This document shows positions 6,914 through 15,235 of a stretch of DNA of 16,581 nucleotides, piece by piece; position 1 is the first letter of the stretch; each line of letters opens with the position of its first letter. The position numbers and the translations under genes are program-made. The stretch lies in contig JBBIRT010000074.1 in the NCBI GenBank assembly GCA_037441725.1, forward strand, positions 1-16,581, written 5' to 3'. The notes beneath the pieces were generated by a model. That model saw only the letters and a program-made list of their open reading frames with translations. It was not told the DNA's origin and did not search any database. This DNA is from JBBIRT01 sp037441725. GTDB taxonomy: Bacteria; Desulfobacterota; BSN033; UBA1163.

Positions 6914-7387
6914 TCTTTTTCGGGATTGTTCTAATTTTGCCCCTTTTAATAGGACCTTCTTCATCGTCCTTCTTATTTCTTCGTCTTTCACCCTCTGGAG
7001 AAGGTCATCAATCCTTTTCCTTTTGGCCTCGTCCAGTTCTTCCCTTTGCCACGGATCAGGTTTGAAAGGGGGTGGGTTGGGTTTTGGAGAGATCTTTCCT
7101 AATCTGAACCGAATATCCTGAATCCGAGGTTCCCCCAAAAAGGCATTCACCTTTTTGAGAAGATCAGATTTTAGGAACTGGAGCTGTTGCATCCATGTGG
7201 GGTGAACCACATCTATGAAAAGAATCTGATTTCTGATCCGGCGGGGTTGAGCATGATCTGCAATCGTTTTTCCCACAATCTCCTTCCAGGCCATGAGGAT
7301 TGAATAACTCTTTACGGGAACATCGATCTCTAAAGACTTTAAAGTTTTCTCAAGAATCGAATGGATGGATTGGGGTTTCTGTATCAT
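6905..7387 (-). CDS. dciA: DciA/DUF721 family protein
   Basis: Protein of 160 residues with the DUF721 domain (about 7-98): W34-KEIVG, then IADHAQPRRIRNQILFIDV, then HPTWMQQLQFLKSDLLKKVN, in the usual order. Characterised DciA proteins load or assist the replicative helicase DnaB in bacteria lacking DnaC/DnaI. The C-terminal part (about 100-160) is a proline-rich linker (PKPNPPPFKP) followed by a highly charged helical stretch, longer than the minimal domain. The start codon directly follows the metG stop (TAAATG) and no clear ribosome-binding site is seen, so translation is probably coupled to metG. It is the last gene of the minus-strand operon and converges on the FAD oxidoreductase. Family secure, exact role by homology. 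Confidence 0.85.
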   Translation of the reverse strand: MIQKPQSIHSILEKTLKSLEIDVPVKSYSILMAWKEIVGKTIADHAQPRRIRNQILFIDVVHPTWMQQLQFLKSDLLKKVNAFLGEPRIQDIRFRLGKISPKPNPPPFKPDPWQREELDEAKRKRIDDLLQRVKDEEIRRTMKKVLLKGAKLEQSRKRSG

Positions 7388-8947
7388 TTAAATGGAAATT
7401 TTGGTGGAATCAATCCTTGGAAAGAGAGGAATAGGTTTGGTAATCCTTTTTCCTGGGATCAGGCCTCCCCATCTTCCGTTGACCTCTAAATTCTGTTCCC
7501 AAAGGCTTTCTTCCAGAGCCAGTTGAGACCACATCTTCTCAGCTGTGGAAGGCATAAAAGCAGCAATCAACAAGGCAATGATTCGAAGAGATTCGAGGGT
7601 TTGATAGAGGACGGTAGCAAGTCGAGGTCGATCTCTCTCCTCTTTAGCCAAAGCCCAGGGAGCGGTCTCATCAATATATTTATTGGTGGCATCCACCATC
7701 TCCCAGATGGATGCAAGGGCACGATGAAAAGCGAGGTCCTCCATCTGTTTCGATGTCTGGGAAAGAACTTTTTCGGACACCTGTTGAAGTGGTTGGTCCT
7801 GATCTAAGGAAGGAGTTGGAATGAGACCATCAAAATATTTAACGACCATGCTGAGGGATCGGCTGAAGAGGTTTCCTAAGTCATTGGCAAGATCACTGTT
7901 GATGCGATGAATCATGGCCGAATGGGAAAAATCACCATCCACACCAAAAGGGACCTCCCTCATGAGAAAATATCGGACTGCGTCTGCCCCATACAGGTCG
8001 ATCAGACGATTGGGTTCTACCACATTTTGTAATGATTTGGACATCTTCTTTCCTTCAATGGTCCACCATCCATGAGCAAATACCATCCGGGGAGGGGAAA
8101 GGCCAATCGCCTTTAGCATGGTAGGCCAATAAACCGTGTGGGTGGTGAGGATGTCCTTACCAATGAGGTGGGTGGCTTCTTGCCAATATTGGTGAAAGGG
8201 ATTCTCCTCAGAACCATAGCCAATTCCACTGATATAGTTGATTAAGGCATCAAACCAGACATAAGTAACATAGTCAGGATCAAATGGGATTTCGATCCCC
8301 CATTTCAATCTTTTTTTCGGTCTTGAGATGCAGAGGTCTTCGAGGGGGGTACGGAGAAATCCCAAAATCTCATTTCTTCTGGCCTGAGGAAAGATAAATC
8401 GTTCATTTTTTTCAATATATTCGATCAACCAGGATTGATATTTACTCATTCGAAAGAAGTAGTTTTTCTCTGAAAGCTCATTCACTGATCGAAGGCAATC
8501 CGGGCATTTCCCTTCAATGAGATCTTTCTCTGTCCAGAAACGTTCGCAGGGAATACAATACCATCCATCATAATTGTCTTGATAGATCTCTCCACGATCA
8601 TAAAGATCTTGAAGAACCTTCTGCACAACTCTCTTATGACGCATCTCTGTGGTCCGGATGAAATCATTATTCGAAATGTTTAATCTCTCCCAAAGAGCCT
8701 GAAATCGAAGGACCATTTCATCACAATGGGTTTTCGGATCAATCCCCCTTTCCTGAGAGGCCTTTTCTACCTTTTGACCGTGTTCATCGGTTCCGGTTAG
8801 GAAAAAGACTTGACAGCCTTCTAATCGTTTGAACCTGGCAATGATATCTGCTGCGATCGTCGTATAGGCATGTCCGAGGTGTGGAATATCATTGACATAA
8901 TAAATCGGAGTGGTGATATAAAATGTTTTTTTAAAGTTCGGAGGCAT
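7388..8947 (-). CDS. metG: Methionine-tRNA ligase
   Basis: Class I methionyl-tRNA synthetase of 519 residues; it charges tRNA-Met in the cytoplasm. The HIGH signature is HLGH (23-26) and the KMSKS loop is KMSKS (301-305). The connective domain holds a four-cysteine zinc knuckle, C131-x2-C134 and C148-x2-C151. An anticodon-binding helical domain follows (about 370-500). The C-terminal dimerisation/tRNA-binding domain of the long form is absent, so this is the short type. The frame extends to a TTG at 8974, but ATG at 8947 is preferred because the protein then begins just ahead of FYITTPIYYVND and a GGAGGGGAG stretch lies upstream. From that start it overlaps the end of ricT by 17 bases. Confidence 0.95.
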   Translation of the reverse strand: MPPNFKKTFYITTPIYYVNDIPHLGHAYTTIAADIIARFKRLEGCQVFFLTGTDEHGQKVEKASQERGIDPKTHCDEMVLRFQALWERLNISNNDFIRTTEMRHKRVVQKVLQDLYDRGEIYQDNYDGWYCIPCERFWTEKDLIEGKCPDCLRSVNELSEKNYFFRMSKYQSWLIEYIEKNERFIFPQARRNEILGFLRTPLEDLCISRPKKRLKWGIEIPFDPDYVTYVWFDALINYISGIGYGSEENPFHQYWQEATHLIGKDILTTHTVYWPTMLKAIGLSPPRMVFAHGWWTIEGKKMSKSLQNVVEPNRLIDLYGADAVRYFLMREVPFGVDGDFSHSAMIHRINSDLANDLGNLFSRSLSMVVKYFDGLIPTPSLDQDQPLQQVSEKVLSQTSKQMEDLAFHRALASIWEMVDATNKYIDETAPWALAKEERDRPRLATVLYQTLESLRIIALLIAAFMPSTAEKMWSQLALEESLWEQNLEVNGRWGGLIPGKRITKPIPLFPRIDSTKISI

Positions 8948-9716
8948 GAATCGTGATCTCCCCTCCTTCCTCAAGTTCTATGGTAACAGTTCGATTAAGT
9001 ACATTTTGACGGATGATCTTTCCCCTTCCAGAACGGGTCATGATATGTTTGCCCACCTTAGGAAGGTCCTTCTTTAACTCGACATAGGTGGGGAATTCAT
9101 AAGCAAGACAACACATCAAACGGCCACACACCCCTGAGATCTTGGTCGGGTTGAGGGCGAGATTCTGCTCCTTGGCCATTTTGACAGAAACAAGCTCAAA
9201 TCGATTCATAAACTTAGAACAACAAAGCTCTCTCCCACAACTTCCAATGCCACAAATCATTTTAGCCTCATCTCTTACCCCGATCTGACGCATCTCGATA
9301 CGCATCTTATATTGTGCAGCCAGATCCCTGACCAATTCTCTAAAATCGATCCGTTTTTCGGCAGTAAAATAGAATAGGGCTTTTGATCGATCAATGAGGA
9401 TCTCTGTTTTGACCAACTTCATTTCCAGCCCCTTTTCTCTGATCTTTTGAAGGCAGAACTGAAAGGCCTCCTTTTCCAATTGCTGGTTGAGTTGAAATTG
9501 CTCCAGATCTTCTAAGGTCGCCTTCCGTACAACCTTGTAGGGCGATTTGAGGAGGAAACGTTTCTCTTTTTCATAAGGGGGAGAGAGAACTTTCCCAAGG
9601 ACCAATCCCTTTTCTGTTTCCACAATGACCTCATCCCCAGTCTCGAGGGAGAGGTGTGTTGCATCAAACGATTCTGTTTTCCCATTGGAAAGCCTAACAA
9701 AAACTAAACGGATCAT
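8931..9716 (-). CDS. ricT: PSP1 domain protein, RicT (YaaT) family
   Basis: Cytoplasmic protein of 261 residues. Seven cysteines cluster in two blocks, CGIGSCGRELCC (155-166) and GVCGRLMCC (196-203), matching the conserved cysteines of RicT. In Bacillus subtilis, RicT works with RicA and RicF in an iron-sulfur complex affecting RNase Y-dependent RNA processing and phosphorelay. In deltaproteobacteria the protein usually appears without those partners and its role is not established. The PSP1 domain covers about 60-150, followed by the cysteine core and a small beta-rich tail (about 217-261). The start at 9716 follows the holB stop by five bases, with AAGGA further upstream as a likely ribosome-binding site. 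Its position between holB and metG is a recurring arrangement. Confidence 0.92.
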   Translation of the reverse strand: MIRLVFVRLSNGKTESFDATHLSLETGDEVIVETEKGLVLGKVLSPPYEKEKRFLLKSPYKVVRKATLEDLEQFQLNQQLEKEAFQFCLQKIREKGLEMKLVKTEILIDRSKALFYFTAEKRIDFRELVRDLAAQYKMRIEMRQIGVRDEAKMICGIGSCGRELCCSKFMNRFELVSVKMAKEQNLALNPTKISGVCGRLMCCLAYEFPTYVELKKDLPKVGKHIMTRSGRGKIIRQNVLNRTVTIELEEGGEITIHASEL

Positions 9717-9721
9717 CCTCT

Positions 9722-10708
9722 CTATCCTTCTGCCCAGGAGAGCATCATGGCCTCAAGGGCAAGGCTGATATTAGCATTGGCTTTGATGGCCATGCTTGTC
9801 TGATGAAGGATCTCTATCCTTTTTAAAAGGGAAGGGAGATCCTTTTTCACTGCAAGGGGTTCCATTACCTCCAAGAGGTCTGAATGAATCAGATGGACCT
9901 TTCTTTTCAATGTCTTTAAGAGGACCAAATCCCTTAAGAGGGTCATTGCTATTTCAAGGATCAAGAGAAGAGCCTCTCTTTGAGAGGGTAAGGAAATCAC
10001 CCACTCCCCCATCTTTTCGATTGAAAGGGTGTCTAATCCTATCCATTCTTTTAACAATCTTTCTCTGGGAATCTCTCGAATCTCTTCCTGGATCTCTAAA
10101 GCCTTTCCAGGACTTCCCTCGGAAAGAGAGGCTAAAAGAAAGGCTTCTGTTTTAGGTAATCCCTTCTGGTCCAATAACCATTGGGATACCAAAGAGAGGG
10201 GCAAGGGATTGAAGCGAATTGGCTGACACCTTGAAACAATGGTGGGCAAAATGAGCCTTGGATGATTGGCCAGCAGGATGATCACTGTATGCAGGGGAGG
10301 TTCCTCCAAGGTCTTCAGGAGGGTGTTCGACATATTTGGGGCCATCCGATCTGCAGACGTCAGGATACAGACACGATACCTCCCCTCATAGGGTCTGTAA
10401 GCCAAATCTCTCTGGAGTTGTCTCACCTGGTCCACCTTGATATTCTGGCCTTCAGGTTCGATGAGTAAGACATCTGGGTGAAGGGCATGGTCGATCTTTT
10501 TACAAGAAGGGCAGCAATCGCAGGATTCCCCTTTTTCGCCTTCCCTCTCAAGGCAATTGAGCGCCTTTGCAAACTGAATTGCAACAAACTTCTTCCCGAT
10601 CCCCTCATTTCCTAAGAACAGATAGCTGTTGGCCACCTTATCATTTCGGATGGCTCGCTGGATTAAGGTGATGGGCCTGGAATGCCCTATGACGTTTTTA
10701 AAAGACAC
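9722..10708 (-). CDS. holB: DNA polymerase III subunit delta'
   Basis: Clamp-loader subunit of 328 residues and AAA+ fold; it helps load the beta sliding clamp onto primed DNA. The P-loop region reads GNEGIGKK (33-40), with Lys in place of the usual Ser/Thr, in keeping with delta' not hydrolysing ATP in E. coli. A zinc module is formed by C52, C63, C66 and C69, with an extra C65. The SRC sensor motif is at 159-161. The start is a GTG at 10708: the protein then begins MSFKNVIGH, the usual N-terminus, and a GGGAG stretch lies directly upstream. It overlaps the end of tmk by 11 bases. Confidence in holB rather than dnaX rests on length and gene order. Confidence 0.93.
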   Translation of the reverse strand: MSFKNVIGHSRPITLIQRAIRNDKVANSYLFLGNEGIGKKFVAIQFAKALNCLEREGEKGESCDCCPSCKKIDHALHPDVLLIEPEGQNIKVDQVRQLQRDLAYRPYEGRYRVCILTSADRMAPNMSNTLLKTLEEPPLHTVIILLANHPRLILPTIVSRCQPIRFNPLPLSLVSQWLLDQKGLPKTEAFLLASLSEGSPGKALEIQEEIREIPRERLLKEWIGLDTLSIEKMGEWVISLPSQREALLLILEIAMTLLRDLVLLKTLKRKVHLIHSDLLEVMEPLAVKKDLPSLLKRIEILHQTSMAIKANANISLALEAMMLSWAEG

Positions 10709-11375
10709 CTCCCTTACCCCTTGATCCTTTGAATCTTTGAACCCCTATGAACTCGTCCATGATCTTTCTTATCCTTTCAAAAACCCTTTCTTCTCCTTCT
10801 CGGGTATCAATGACTTTTATTCGTTTCGGTTCTTTTTTAGCCATAGAGAGATACCCTCTTCTTACCCGTTGATGAAACTGGATCTTCTCTCTCTCAAAAC
10901 GTCCCTCCCTCTCATTGCTCCAGATTCGATTTCTCGATCGCGCCCTCTCAAGTCCGATATCTTCAGGACAATCTAAAAGGATGGTGAGATCAGGTCGAAC
11001 CCCCTGAGTGGAGAGACGATTCAACCTTTTAACCCACCTCAGATCAACCTTTCGTCCATAACCTTGATAGGCAATGCTGGCATCGCTGAAGCGATCACAA
11101 AGGATTATTCCCTCTTTCTTAAGAAGAGGTTTAATGACCTCCTCTACATGTTGTGCCCTCGCAGCCTCATAGAGAAGAAGTTCGCAGACAGGAATCATTT
11201 CACGATGGTGAGGGTTTAAGAGGATCCTTCTGATCTTTTCACCAATAGGAGTACCACCTGGCTCTCTGGTTACCTTACATGGGATTCCTTTTTGCGTTAA
11301 ATATCTTTTTAGGTGGAGGATCTGCGTGGTCTTTCCACTTCCCTCCACACCTTCAAAAGTGATCAATAAAGCCAA
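10698..11375 (-). CDS. tmk: Thymidylate kinase
   Basis: Phosphorylates dTMP to dTDP with ATP; 225 residues. The P-loop is GVEGSGKTT (9-17), TREPGG lies at 36-41, and the DR motif of the substrate site is at 94-95 (CDRFSDAS), followed by AYQGYGR (102-108). The LID region lies near RARSRNRIWSNEREGRFE. The start is a TTG at 11375: translation from it begins MALLITFEG, the expected first strand, and GAGG lies nine bases upstream. A second TTG at residue 4 cannot be excluded. It is the first gene of the minus-strand operon tmk-holB-ricT-metG-dciA. The last 15 or so residues are a basic, glycine-rich tail that overlaps the holB start. Confidence 0.95.
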   Translation of the reverse strand: MALLITFEGVEGSGKTTQILHLKRYLTQKGIPCKVTREPGGTPIGEKIRRILLNPHHREMIPVCELLLYEAARAQHVEEVIKPLLKKEGIILCDRFSDASIAYQGYGRKVDLRWVKRLNRLSTQGVRPDLTILLDCPEDIGLERARSRNRIWSNEREGRFEREKIQFHQRVRRGYLSMAKKEPKRIKVIDTREGEERVFERIRKIMDEFIGVQRFKGSRGKGGVF

Positions 11376-11474
11376 ATTCTTTTGCCTCGATATTTTTGCC
11401 TATCCCGAACTTCTATGGCAGGAGATAATAAATATTTGAAATCTAAGCTAAAATATAAGTCAGACTCATTCCTG

Positions 11475-11504
11475 TTGTCAAGGATCAAATCATCCAAGAA
11501 TATT
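11475..11504 (+). promoter_or_regulatory. Possible sigma70-type promoter for the TPR gene
   Basis: TTGTCA (11475-11480) matches the -35 consensus at five of six positions. AATATT (11499-11504), 18 bases on, matches the -10 consensus at four of six. A better -10-like TATGAT at 11508-11513 has no matching -35 at normal spacing. The region lies in the divergent gap between tmk and the TPR gene. Weak evidence. Confidence 0.3.
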
Positions 11505-11541
11505 ATTTATGATATGATATTTAGATGCCTCTGCTGGTTTT

Positions 11542-11559
11542 GACTTTGAATTCAAAGTC
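11542..11559. promoter_or_regulatory. Perfect 18-base palindrome upstream of the TPR gene
   Basis: GACTTTGAATTCAAAGTC is fully self-complementary (9 + 9 bases, no spacer). It lies in the 5' leader of the TPR gene, 16 bases before the preferred ATG at 11576, and is followed by the T-rich run TTATTTTTTGTTTT. It could be an operator for a dimeric regulator placed downstream of the promoter, or a weak hairpin with a U-tract in the leader RNA. Nothing in the window identifies a regulator. Confidence 0.5.
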
Positions 11560-11575
11560 TGTTATTTTTTGTTTT

Positions 11576-13339
11576 ATGAAAAGGGTGGTATTGAAAACTT
11601 CAATTGCAATCTCCTTGTTCCTCATCAATCCATGGGCTTGTGCTGGAAAGTATGGACCTCAACTCTCAGGAGGAGTTTCACCCTCCATTGACTCCACTCC
11701 AGTGAAAATTCAAAAAAATCAGCCCCAAACCCTTCCTTCAGATCCCCGTTCCTATTACCACTTTTTCCTCTCTCAATACAAATTAAAAGAAGGAAAAGTG
11801 GATGAGGCGATCGAAGAGATTAAGAAAGCCCTCTCCTACGATGTCAAAGAACCCTCCCTACATGTGGAACTGGCTACCCTCTATATCCATAAAGGTCTCT
11901 TAAATGAGGCCATCGAGGAGTGTAATAAGGCCATCCTCTACGAGCCCAATCATTTACCTGCCTATTTGCTCTTAGGTGGGATCTATTCTGTGATGAATAA
12001 AAATACCTTAGCCATTGGGGCTTATAAAAAGGCCTTGGAGATTGATCCCAACCATTTAGAAAGTTACCTTTTCCTGGGCAATCTCTATGAAACCACCCAA
12101 GAGTATGACCAGGCCATTCAAGTCCTTAAGCAATTTCTTAAGTTACAGCCAAATTCATTGATGGGTCTTAGAACTTTAGGAAGAATCTATATCAAAACAA
12201 AATCTTATGAAGAGGCTGAAAAAACTTTCTTAGAGGCCCTTGCCGTTGAACCCAATTTCGTCCCTCTCTTAATGGATTTGGGGCTTACTTATGAAATTAA
12301 GAATGAGTCTGAGAAAGCGGCTGAGATCTATCAGAAACTCCTAACCCTTGATCCTGACAATAAAAATGCAAGAAATCGATTGGGACAGATCTTTCTCAAA
12401 GAGAAGAAATTAGATGAGGCCTTGGATCAATTTCGGGAGATCCAAAAAACCGATTCAGGCGATCTGAATATCCGAACTAAGATGGGTTTGATCTATATGG
12501 AACAGGGGAAGCTGGATCAGGCCATCTTAGAATTTAATTTTGTCCTTGCTACCAACCCCAATGAGGATCGGGTTCGTTACTATCTGGGGGCAGCCTATGT
12601 TGAAAAAGAAGCCCTGGATCAGGCCATCGCTGAATTCAAGAAGATCCCCTCACATTCGACTCTCTTTGCAGACTCAAGAAGAAATATCGCTTTGATCCTG
12701 GGAAAACAGAATAAGAAAGGTGAGGCCATCAAGATCCTCGAAGAGTCAATTCAGGCCAAACCTGATGAGGGAGAACTCTACCTGATCCTCTCCGCCATCT
12801 ATGAAAAAGAGAATCAATTAGAAAAGGCCTTATCTACTCTGAAGAGAGGGCTTGAGAGAAATCAGAATGATCCAGAAATCCATTTCCAGTTGGGGGCCCT
12901 CTATGATAAGATGGGGGAGTTCGACAAGATGGTTGTAGAGATGAAGGAAGTCCTCCGCCTGAACCCCAACCATGCCGATGCCCTCAACTACCTGGGATAT
13001 TCCTATACGGAGCGGGGTATTTATTTGGAAGAGGCACTCCAAATGATCCAAAAGGCCCTTGAATTGAAGCCGAATATGGGCTACATCACAGACAGTTTGG
13101 GCTGGGTCTATTACAAAATGGGAGACTATGAAAGGGCCGTGATCGAACTCGAAAAGGCCAATCAACTCAGTCCTGATGACTCCACCATCACTGAGCACTT
13201 AGCCGATAGTTACCTCAAGTTAAGTCAAATCAAAAAGGCCCTTGAGTTTTATGAAAGGGCCTTGAATCTGGATCCCAAACCTGACCAGAAGGAAAGACTG
13301 CTCCAAAAGATCAAAGAACTCAAAGAAAAAAATAAGTAA
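11576..13339 (+). CDS. Exported tetratricopeptide repeat protein
   Basis: Protein of 587 residues built almost wholly of about 15 consecutive TPR units from roughly residue 40 to the end, each 33-36 residues with the usual pattern (for example LGNLYETTQEYDQAI). Such solenoids act as protein-protein scaffolds; no enzymatic domain is present. The N-terminus MKRVVLKTS plus a hydrophobic run ending PWACA/GK looks like a Sec signal peptide with an A-C-A cleavage site. The Cys could alternatively act as a poor lipobox, so a periplasmic or outer-membrane lipoprotein location is likely. I chose ATG at 11576 because it gives the clean signal peptide; the frame also opens at ATG 11525, which adds 17 residues. 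Neither start has a clear ribosome-binding site. It runs divergently from tmk and ends 11 bases before the convergent cupin gene. Partner unknown. Confidence 0.88.
   Translation: MKRVVLKTSIAISLFLINPWACAGKYGPQLSGGVSPSIDSTPVKIQKNQPQTLPSDPRSYYHFFLSQYKLKEGKVDEAIEEIKKALSYDVKEPSLHVELATLYIHKGLLNEAIEECNKAILYEPNHLPAYLLLGGIYSVMNKNTLAIGAYKKALEIDPNHLESYLFLGNLYETTQEYDQAIQVLKQFLKLQPNSLMGLRTLGRIYIKTKSYEEAEKTFLEALAVEPNFVPLLMDLGLTYEIKNESEKAAEIYQKLLTLDPDNKNARNRLGQIFLKEKKLDEALDQFREIQKTDSGDLNIRTKMGLIYMEQGKLDQAILEFNFVLATNPNEDRVRYYLGAAYVEKEALDQAIAEFKKIPSHSTLFADSRRNIALILGKQNKKGEAIKILEESIQAKPDEGELYLILSAIYEKENQLEKALSTLKRGLERNQNDPEIHFQLGALYDKMGEFDKMVVEMKEVLRLNPNHADALNYLGYSYTERGIYLEEALQMIQKALELKPNMGYITDSLGWVYYKMGDYERAVIELEKANQLSPDDSTITEHLADSYLKLSQIKKALEFYERALNLDPKPDQKERLLQKIKELKEKNK
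12512..12628 (+). repeat. 102-base internal repeat in the TPR gene
   Basis: CTGGATCAGGCCATC occurs exactly at 12512-12526 and 12614-12628, offset by 102 bases, that is 34 codons or one TPR unit. It suggests that these two neighbouring TPR units arose by a fairly recent duplication, or that codon choice is constrained. It is a coding repeat, not a mobile element. Confidence 0.6.
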
Positions 13340-13350
13340 CGTAAATTAAC

Positions 13351-13857
13351 TTATATTGTATCTCCTTTTCTCAGTTTTAATATCTCTTCAGGTGAAAACC
13401 TTTTCCGCTCACGATGAGGTGGATGCCCTGACATGTCTCCAACAGACCTCGTATAGGCAGGGGCAAAACAGAGATGCATAAATAAAACAGGTTTGTTCAC
13501 CCTTTTAAAATGAATCGGACAGTGGACCAATCCCTTGGGAATGAAGACGATGGAACTGGTATCCACAATATTGACCTCTCCCTCCTCCCCTAATATCACC
13601 TCAATCTCAGCATCAAATTCAAAGAAATTCTTCGGATTGCTGCCAAGAAAACAGAGGAACTGATCATAATCATGGGCGTGGGGTTTGGGGTTCATGGTAA
13701 GGGGTTCTACGACCAAGACAGAGGTCAATTCTGCCGGGAAATTTGGAAATTTTGATCCATAGCAGTCATCCTCCGCACAGAGATGGATTCCTGGGAAAAA
13801 CCTTCCTTTTTCCAGGGGTTCTCGAATGATATATTGATCATATTTTTTATCTCCCAT
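13351..13857 (-). CDS. Small cupin-fold protein downstream of the second TRAP operon
   Basis: Protein of 168 residues with a single cupin barrel. Motif 1 is H60-A-H62-D-Y-D-Q66-F and motif 2 includes IPKGLVH (106-112) followed by CPIHF, so His60, His62 and His112 are candidate metal ligands. The Glu of the usual HxHxxxE pattern is replaced by Gln66. No DNA-binding domain, signal peptide or membrane helix is present. The start at 13857 is fixed by a perfect AGGAGGT eight bases upstream. It follows dctM by 37 bases on the same strand, so it is very likely the last gene of that TRAP operon. It could act on, bind or sense the imported compound. Similar single-domain cupins sit beside catabolic genes, but I do not know a proven reaction. 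Confidence 0.85.
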   Translation of the reverse strand: MGDKKYDQYIIREPLEKGRFFPGIHLCAEDDCYGSKFPNFPAELTSVLVVEPLTMNPKPHAHDYDQFLCFLGSNPKNFFEFDAEIEVILGEEGEVNIVDTSSIVFIPKGLVHCPIHFKRVNKPVLFMHLCFAPAYTRSVGDMSGHPPHRERKRFSPEEILKLRKGDTI

Positions 13858-13865
13858 ATTCTCCT

Positions 13866-13872
13866 ACCTCCT
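13866..13872 (-). promoter_or_regulatory. Consensus ribosome-binding site of the cupin gene
   Basis: AGGAGGT read on the minus strand, eight bases from the ATG at 13857, is a full Shine-Dalgarno match. It suggests the cupin is translated at least as strongly as the permease genes ahead of it. Confidence 0.75.
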
Positions 13873-13894
13873 TTTTATTTGACTCGAATCTAAA

Positions 13895-15211
13895 TTACTT
13901 CGCCATTAAACCTGGCAACCAGAGCGCAATCTGTGGAAAGACCATGATGAGGATCATCACTAATATACCCAAGCCAAAGAAAGGCATGGAGGATTTAAAT
14001 ACATCCCCCAGGGTGACCTCTGATGGAGCGATGGCCTTCATGGTATAGACATCCAGGCCAAACGGTGGGCTGATCAGTCCCAATTGGATATTGATCAATG
14101 AAATCACAGCAAACCATAGGGTATCAAAGCCGAGTGCCCGAACGAGCGGAAAAAAGAGTGGAGCAGTGATCATGACTATACTGGCAGGGTCCATAAAACA
14201 GCCAAGAAAAATAAGGATGAGCTGAGTGGCAATGATGATGAAAATGGGATGAATCTTCACATTGGTGGAAAGTTGGACGAGAGTTGAAATCGCACCGGTT
14301 GTGGCCAACAATCGGCCAAAGCTGATAGACCCCACGACAATAAAAAATACCATCACGGTAACATGGATAGTACTCTGAGCGGATTTCTTAATCGTTTCCC
14401 AAGACAGGGATCGATAAATGGCAGCCAGAACATAACAGGCAATGGCACCCAAGGCTGCTGATTCTCCAGGAGTCGCTATCCCTGTAAACACACTCCCTAT
14501 GACCGCAAAGATGACGATGATAATTGGAGCAATTTGGGTCAGCACCGCATTTATTTTTTTTGAGATGGGGACATGGGGAACCTCATAACTTGGGGCAAGG
14601 GAAGGATTGATCACACACCGGATAATGATATACCCTGCAAACAGGATTGCACATATTAGGCCTGGAATAATGATCGCAAGTAAAAGCTTGCCAATAGAGA
14701 CCTGCCCTACGGCTCCTAAAAAAACCGCCAGGGCACTGGGAGGAATTAAAATGGCCAAAACTCCACTGGATACAATGGGTCCAAGGGTCATAGCATTTTT
14801 ATAGCCCCGTTTGTTCATCTCTGGTACCAAAACCTTACCCAAGATGCCAATGGATCCTCCACTGATGCCAATCATAGTCCCTAAAAGGACTCCAGAACCT
14901 ACTGCCAAAAGACTTAATCTTCCAGGAAGTCGTCCAAGAATTTTATCTACCGCATCGACCAATCGGGTCCCAGTGCCTGAGGTAAAGACAATATCGCCCA
15001 TGAGGATGAAAAGGGGGATGGGCAGGAAATTGTAATTTGCCACCGAACTATAAAAACTCATGGCGAGTTGGTCAAGACCTTTTTCCCCTCCCCAGAAAAG
15101 CCAAGCGCCCATCACACAGGTAAACATAAAGGCAAAGGCAATGGGCATTCCAGTTGCCATGAGGAGAATTAAACAGCCAAACATTAAAAGGATGGGGAGA
15201 TACCATTCCAT
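13895..15211 (-). CDS. dctM: TRAP transporter large permease, DctM family (second system)
   Basis: Large TRAP permease of 438 residues with about 12 membrane helices. It carries the family blocks PLFILMGDIV (66-75), GGSIGILGKVLVPEM (118-132), ILIPPSALA (154-162) followed by SIGKLLLAIIIPG, and GLISPPFGLD near residue 380. The C-terminus FPQIALWLPGLM closely parallels that of the first DctM in the window, but the rest is clearly divergent, so this is a separate system rather than a recent copy. The ATG at 15211 has GGAGG (15220-15224) eight bases upstream and lies 24 bases after dctQ. Ligand unknown. Confidence 0.95.
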   Translation of the reverse strand: MEWYLPILLMFGCLILLMATGMPIAFAFMFTCVMGAWLFWGGEKGLDQLAMSFYSSVANYNFLPIPLFILMGDIVFTSGTGTRLVDAVDKILGRLPGRLSLLAVGSGVLLGTMIGISGGSIGILGKVLVPEMNKRGYKNAMTLGPIVSSGVLAILIPPSALAVFLGAVGQVSIGKLLLAIIIPGLICAILFAGYIIIRCVINPSLAPSYEVPHVPISKKINAVLTQIAPIIIVIFAVIGSVFTGIATPGESAALGAIACYVLAAIYRSLSWETIKKSAQSTIHVTVMVFFIVVGSISFGRLLATTGAISTLVQLSTNVKIHPIFIIIATQLILIFLGCFMDPASIVMITAPLFFPLVRALGFDTLWFAVISLINIQLGLISPPFGLDVYTMKAIAPSEVTLGDVFKSSMPFFGLGILVMILIMVFPQIALWLPGLMAK

Positions 15212-15235
15212 GAGGTATTCCTCCGATTCATCATG

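Noticed and set aside
6909..6930. ATCC...GGGAT pairing around T5 after the FAD gene, considered as a terminator
   Set aside because: The stem is only four to five bases with no U-run after it, and it lies within the dciA coding end.
8948..8974. Longer metG start at TTG 8974
   Set aside because: It lies within ricT, adds nine charged residues not typical of MetG, and the ATG at 8947 gives the usual N-terminus.
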